Assembly: GCA_030063045.1 (NCBI GenBank)
Contig: JAQSEB010000110.1
Location: 682,001-746,000, forward strand
Direction: 5' to 3'
Length of the DNA: 64,000 nt
Source of the DNA: Pratylenchus scribneri
Lineage: Eukaryota > Nematoda > Chromadorea > Rhabditida > Pratylenchidae
Shown here: positions 60,347-64,000 of the stretch, one piece after another
How positions within the stretch are numbered: position 1 is the stretch's first letter
How the letters are laid out: each line of letters opens with the position of its first letter
Position numbers and translations under genes: made by a program
The notes under the pieces: generated by a model
What the model was told of the DNA's origin: nothing
Database searches by the model: none
What the model saw: only the letters and a program-made list of their open reading frames with translations

Positions 60347-63300
60347 TCAAATTTTATTAACAAACCTGATTCTTTTGCCGAAGACTTTGTCCAACAATTC
60401 ATCCAATACAATTGAATATGTCGAATTCATTTGACAATCATATTCATAAATGCCAATTGGTGGAAAATTTTTCCATTGAATTTTCTCAGCATTTGGAATC
60501 CATTTTGCCAAAATTCTACTTTGATGTGGCCAATTATAGCCATTGCTACTTTTTAACAACTATAAAATATAAATTTAATTAATTGATTTATTAAATTCTT
60601 TACCGTAAATTTGAATGATTTTTTAATATATTTTGCGCCAATTTCCATTTGTCCATCCAAAATTATTTTCAATTTTGAAATGAATTCATTCAAATCCTCT
60701 TTGTCCCAATAAATTAGATCTTCATATGGATTTTTTCGTAAAAGATTATCCAAATTACTAAAAAAATTAATATAAATAAATAATAAATTAATTTTTATTT
60801 TCTTCAAATTTTATATTTTAAAAATAATTTTTCTAATTTTTAATATTTATCTTTTATGAAATTTATTTGCGCTATAAAAATTTACTTTATCACTTCTTCC
60901 TTTTTATGGGGCAGAATGGCACAAGAAAATGTTTCCAAATGCTAACAAATAATTTAAAAATAAATTTGTGACTATAAAAATTTACTTTTAAATTTTGCAG
61001 CATTTCCAAAATATATTCCTCATGGAAGTTCGGAAAAGAATAATTGTCTTTAAAATTCAAGCTCTGGAAGATAAAAATTAATAAAAAAAAATTTATGATT
61101 TGGAACCCGAAGTGGATGAATTTGATCCAATTTTGTGATAATTTCCATCAAAATTTTGTCGGCCAATTCCCCATTTGCGCATTCCAACTAAAATTGAATG
61201 GTATTGTAGAAATATATAAAATTAAAAAACCTTATGGAAATTCTCATAGTGCCTCACATTAATTAAAATTGCCAATGAGGAAAGTTGTTTGAAGGCATAA
61301 AGGCCCTCCAATTCGCGCAATCTGGGCGGTTCACTCCATTGGTCATAAGATACCGAGAAATACAAATGTTCCAATTTTGGACAAATTTCGGCCAATTGGA
61401 TTAAATGCAACTGATGGTGAATTAAAATATATTTGTACCATAATATATTGGGATAAAATGAAATAAAAATTAATATGTCTATTTTTTTATTAAAGAGTAT
61501 ATCCAAATTTGCCCATTAACAGCAATCTTTCAAACTATAAATAAAACTTGATGCTAATGGTTTTTCTAGAGATCGGACTGAGACGAGATTCTCGCGAGGA
61601 TTTCTGGATCTCGGTCTGAGAGTCGACCGAGATTCTCTACCGAGATCTCGCTCAGCCTTTTTCCTAAAAAATCGAGAGTGGACCGAGACCGAGAATTTTC
61701 GAGATTCTCGACCGAGATCTCGCTCGGTTTACTCGGGAAAAATAAAAATAAGACTTTTTTGAAGAACGATTTTTTGTGTTTTTTGTATAAATTTTAGAAC
61801 TTTTTTCTTATTTTATGTCTTTTTATCTTAATTACTTTCATTTTTTAAATAATTTTTTTAGAAAATTTGAAAATTGACTTTAAAAATTCTCTAATCTCGT
61901 TGAAATCTCAGTATTTTTTGGACCAAGAATTTCCGAGATCAAGAGTGATCGACAGACACCAAGAATTTTTAGAGATTCTCGGTCCGAAGTTCTCACTCGG
62001 TTACATTGGCCTATCTCTAGTTTATTCTCACTCTATAGAACATTTTATAGTTTAAAGTTTAATCAAAAATAACCAAAATGTTTTGTAAAAACAATGAAAA
62101 CTACTGGATTTTCTTGTAATTCACTAATCAATGCTTCTATCTCAAATTTGATCAATTTCTGCTTAATATTTATTCATTGTATCATTTTTCGAACTATCTC
62201 AAAAATTAATATTTAAAAATATTCCCTATTATTTCGCTCTAATTAGGCATCTAGATTTAAAGGGTTAAAAATCCACAAACATAGTTCATATGGCAATTTA
62301 AATGAAGGGCCTGAAGTTCACTGAATATGAGCAAATTTAATTGAAAAATTGAATAATGATGTGCATGCAATATTGGACATTGGAGACTGAAAATAATGGC
62401 TTAATTTAATCATAATATATTTTTATATTACCTATAAAATCTTTGATAAATTTTTAAATTGTCCCAATCGTTGAAATATTCATCAAATGCAAAATGAGCA
62501 TTGCTTAAAATAAAGCGAATATTCGGGAATAATTCCTCATTCAATAGAGTGAACAATTTAATTTTGTCTTCGATTGGGTTCCATCCAAATTGATTCCAAA
62601 TTTGTAAATATTTAACACTTTTTGGCATCAAAACCGTCAATTGGCCCTCTTCATTCTCGATGAATAAATTAGACAATTGGCCGATTCGAAGGCATTCCAA
62701 CTGGAAAAGTACAAAAAGGATGGGTTTTAGTGCAGTTTGTGCGGTTAGCCGACACTTGCGGATGAAAGGGTCTGGTAAGGACGATGGTAAAGCTGCTATG
62801 CCATTGTTTATAGCGTTTTTGTTAGCAGTAAATTAGCTACAATAGGATATTAAAAGCATTGGCTTATGTTGAATATTCACCGAGTTATGACCAAAAAACA
62901 GCCAAAAAAAACAATTTTTATTTAACCAACGGTTTTTGGCCAGAACGTTGTGAATACCCAACATTAACCAAAGCTTTTGATATTGTTTTGTTGATAATTC
63001 TATTTTAGAATTGTCGAATGACGTTTTTAAAATTATTTGTTTGAAAACTCAAATATTTTACTGGACGCATATAGGGTCGACACACAAACTATGCAATTGA
63101 ATCATTTTAAAATTTGTTAATTCGATTTTAAATAAATCATTCACATAAAATTTGGTGAATTTATTTAATTGATATTTTGAATTAACATTAAAATAAATTA
63201 AAAAACCTTTTGACAATTTTGAAACAATATGGCCAATTCACGTTTTATGGCCATTTGCTTTGCATTGAATCCTCGCTTAATATATTTTGGATAAGGCACA

Positions 63301-63668
63301 TTTATGGACAATGAAATGAGTTGAGTAGCCAAATGTTTGGTAATTTGTTGCAAATGCCAAAGATCCAGACTATCGTCAATTCGTAAATGTGCCAATTTTT
63401 GATAGACGGCCAATTGTTGAAAATATCGGCCAAAACGAGTTTGCACCCCAATGCCAGGGCCAAGATGAAGTTCCTCCAAATATGGGCCACAACGGCGTAA
63501 AATGGCACCCAATTTGCCCAACTGCATTTTGGAATAGAAAACAAAATTAGCTTGGAATTTTTCGAGATTTCCAAATTATAAATTCATATTGGCTAAATTT
63601 TATAATCACTTCGGCTACGCCAGTCTGAAATTAATTCTTACATTATCCAGCGAGACTAATATGTCCAT
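60347..63668 (-). CDS. Leucine-rich-repeat protein (FBXL/AMN1-like)
   Basis: Ten exons on the minus strand: 63642-63668 (MDILVSLDN), 63207-63521, 62432-62700, 62281-62320, 61231-61410, 61107-61187, 60986-61063, 60886-60941, 60604-60757 and 60347-60559. All phases agree, giving 470 residues. Repeated LRR-type strands, often beginning at exon starts: YLEELHLG, KLAHLRID, LECLRIGQL, LQALHLNC, LEHLYFSV, LECANGEL and HLETFSCAI. This suits a curved LRR scaffold, as in F-box substrate adaptors. No F-box is visible; 5' exons beyond the window could supply it. Introns hold a hAT-like element (61566-62019) and a MITE (62735-63025). Confidence 0.75.
61566..62020. mobile_element. hAT-like element with GAGATCTCG arrays
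   Basis: Inverted ends CTAGAGATCGG and (read inward from the right) CTAGAGATAGGCC. Both ends contain degenerate CCGAGATCTCG/GAGATTCTCG repeats and the middle is AT-rich. Flanking octamers GGTTTTTC and GTTTATTC match at 6 of 8, consistent with an old 8-bp duplication. No transposase. It lies in an intron of the LRR gene. Confidence 0.6.
62735..63025. mobile_element. Palindromic MITE, copy 4 (3' end eroded)
   Basis: Contains CCGACACTTGCGGATGAAAG, GGACGATGGTAAAGCTG, AAATTAGCTAC and TTGAATATTCACC; the right half is partly lost. In the second intron of the LRR gene. Confidence 0.65.
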
Positions 63669-64000
63669 AATTTTTAATTTCGTCTTTTATGCGAAATCAA
63701 TGACATATTCATAATCCGCTCGTCAAGGAAGGTAATTTTATGAGGTATCGAAATTTTTTCGATTTTTCAATTTTGCAATTTTCATCAGCTAATATTTTTG
63801 AAAAAAAACCTACTATGCCCTTTTTTCATTCATTCTAGGCCATTAGAGAATGAAAATTTTGTAGGAGAGTTATCTAATATCTATACTTCAGCCATTTTTT
63901 TTAAATTAAGCTAAATCTAGTATATAAAGATAAAAGTATTTTAGATTTCTCAAAGAAATAAAGACGACTCTAATTTTTTTAATCGCATCTGAATTTAGCG
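63669..64000. other. Right edge, no gene seen
   Basis: AT-rich sequence upstream of the first recognised exon of the LRR gene. Any promoter or additional 5' exon would be here or beyond the window. Confidence 0.4.

Noticed and set aside
59968..60360. 130-codon plus-strand frame
   Set aside because: Antisense to the end of the LRR gene and its downstream flank; no splice or domain support.

Overview
The window looks like nuclear DNA of a nematode. It is very AT-rich. Its genes are split into many short exons by introns of the GTAAxx...TTTTAG/TTTCAG type. The families present are ones nematodes have in excess: three srsx-type chemoreceptor GPCRs and a tandem pair of C4-zinc-finger nuclear hormone receptors. 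It also holds a BEL/Pao retroelement with a phlebovirus-like Env, a type known from nematodes (C. elegans Cer7 group). Species cannot be fixed from the sequence alone. No bacterial operons, CRISPR arrays or rRNA were seen.

Layout. 1-2.2 kb: tandem copies of an unrecognised minus-strand gene. 3.8-5.1 kb: hAT-like element with CGGGG arrays. 5.5-20.1 kb: one srsx receptor (copy A, minus strand). Its last intron holds a complete 9.9-kb BEL/Pao provirus (5766-15641, identical 5-bp target duplications, near-identical LTRs). Its second exon is split by a 684-bp long-inverted-repeat element. 21.5-22.9 kb: SH3-domain gene and a small membrane protein. 24.4-36.2 kb: srsx copy B (minus), intact but with a 9.3-kb intron holding a 10-exon KEN-box, securin-like gene, a palindrome, tandem repeats and a second hAT-like element. 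38.0-41.4 kb: a lysine/glutamate-rich coiled-coil gene with an acidic repeat tail. 43.0-45.2 kb: srsx copy C (plus, intact). 45.8-46.2 kb: a minimal SH3 gene. 46.7-58.8 kb: tandem duplication of [28-bp minisatellite array + NHR gene]. 59.0-59.7 kb: foldback element. 60.3-63.7 kb: 10-exon LRR (FBXL-like) gene with two TE insertions in introns.

The most notable observation is in the BEL/Pao element. Its single 2446-codon pol-env frame continues past the Env transmembrane helix into a region that reads as an Argonaute PAZ domain (about 13402-13740), with no MID or PIWI domain after it. A GC-richer, low-complexity, basic tail follows. A retroelement carrying the small-RNA 3'-end-binding module of the host silencing machinery could be a captured host fragment, and possibly an anti-silencing decoy; function is inference. 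The same element has lost RNase H and the integrase N-terminus through an in-frame internal deletion.

A second theme is repeat-ended DNA transposons. At least three elements have short hAT-like terminal inverted repeats, 8-bp (perfect or imperfect) target duplications and arrays of short repeats at both ends. Separately, a palindromic MITE family occurs four times, each time inside an intron.
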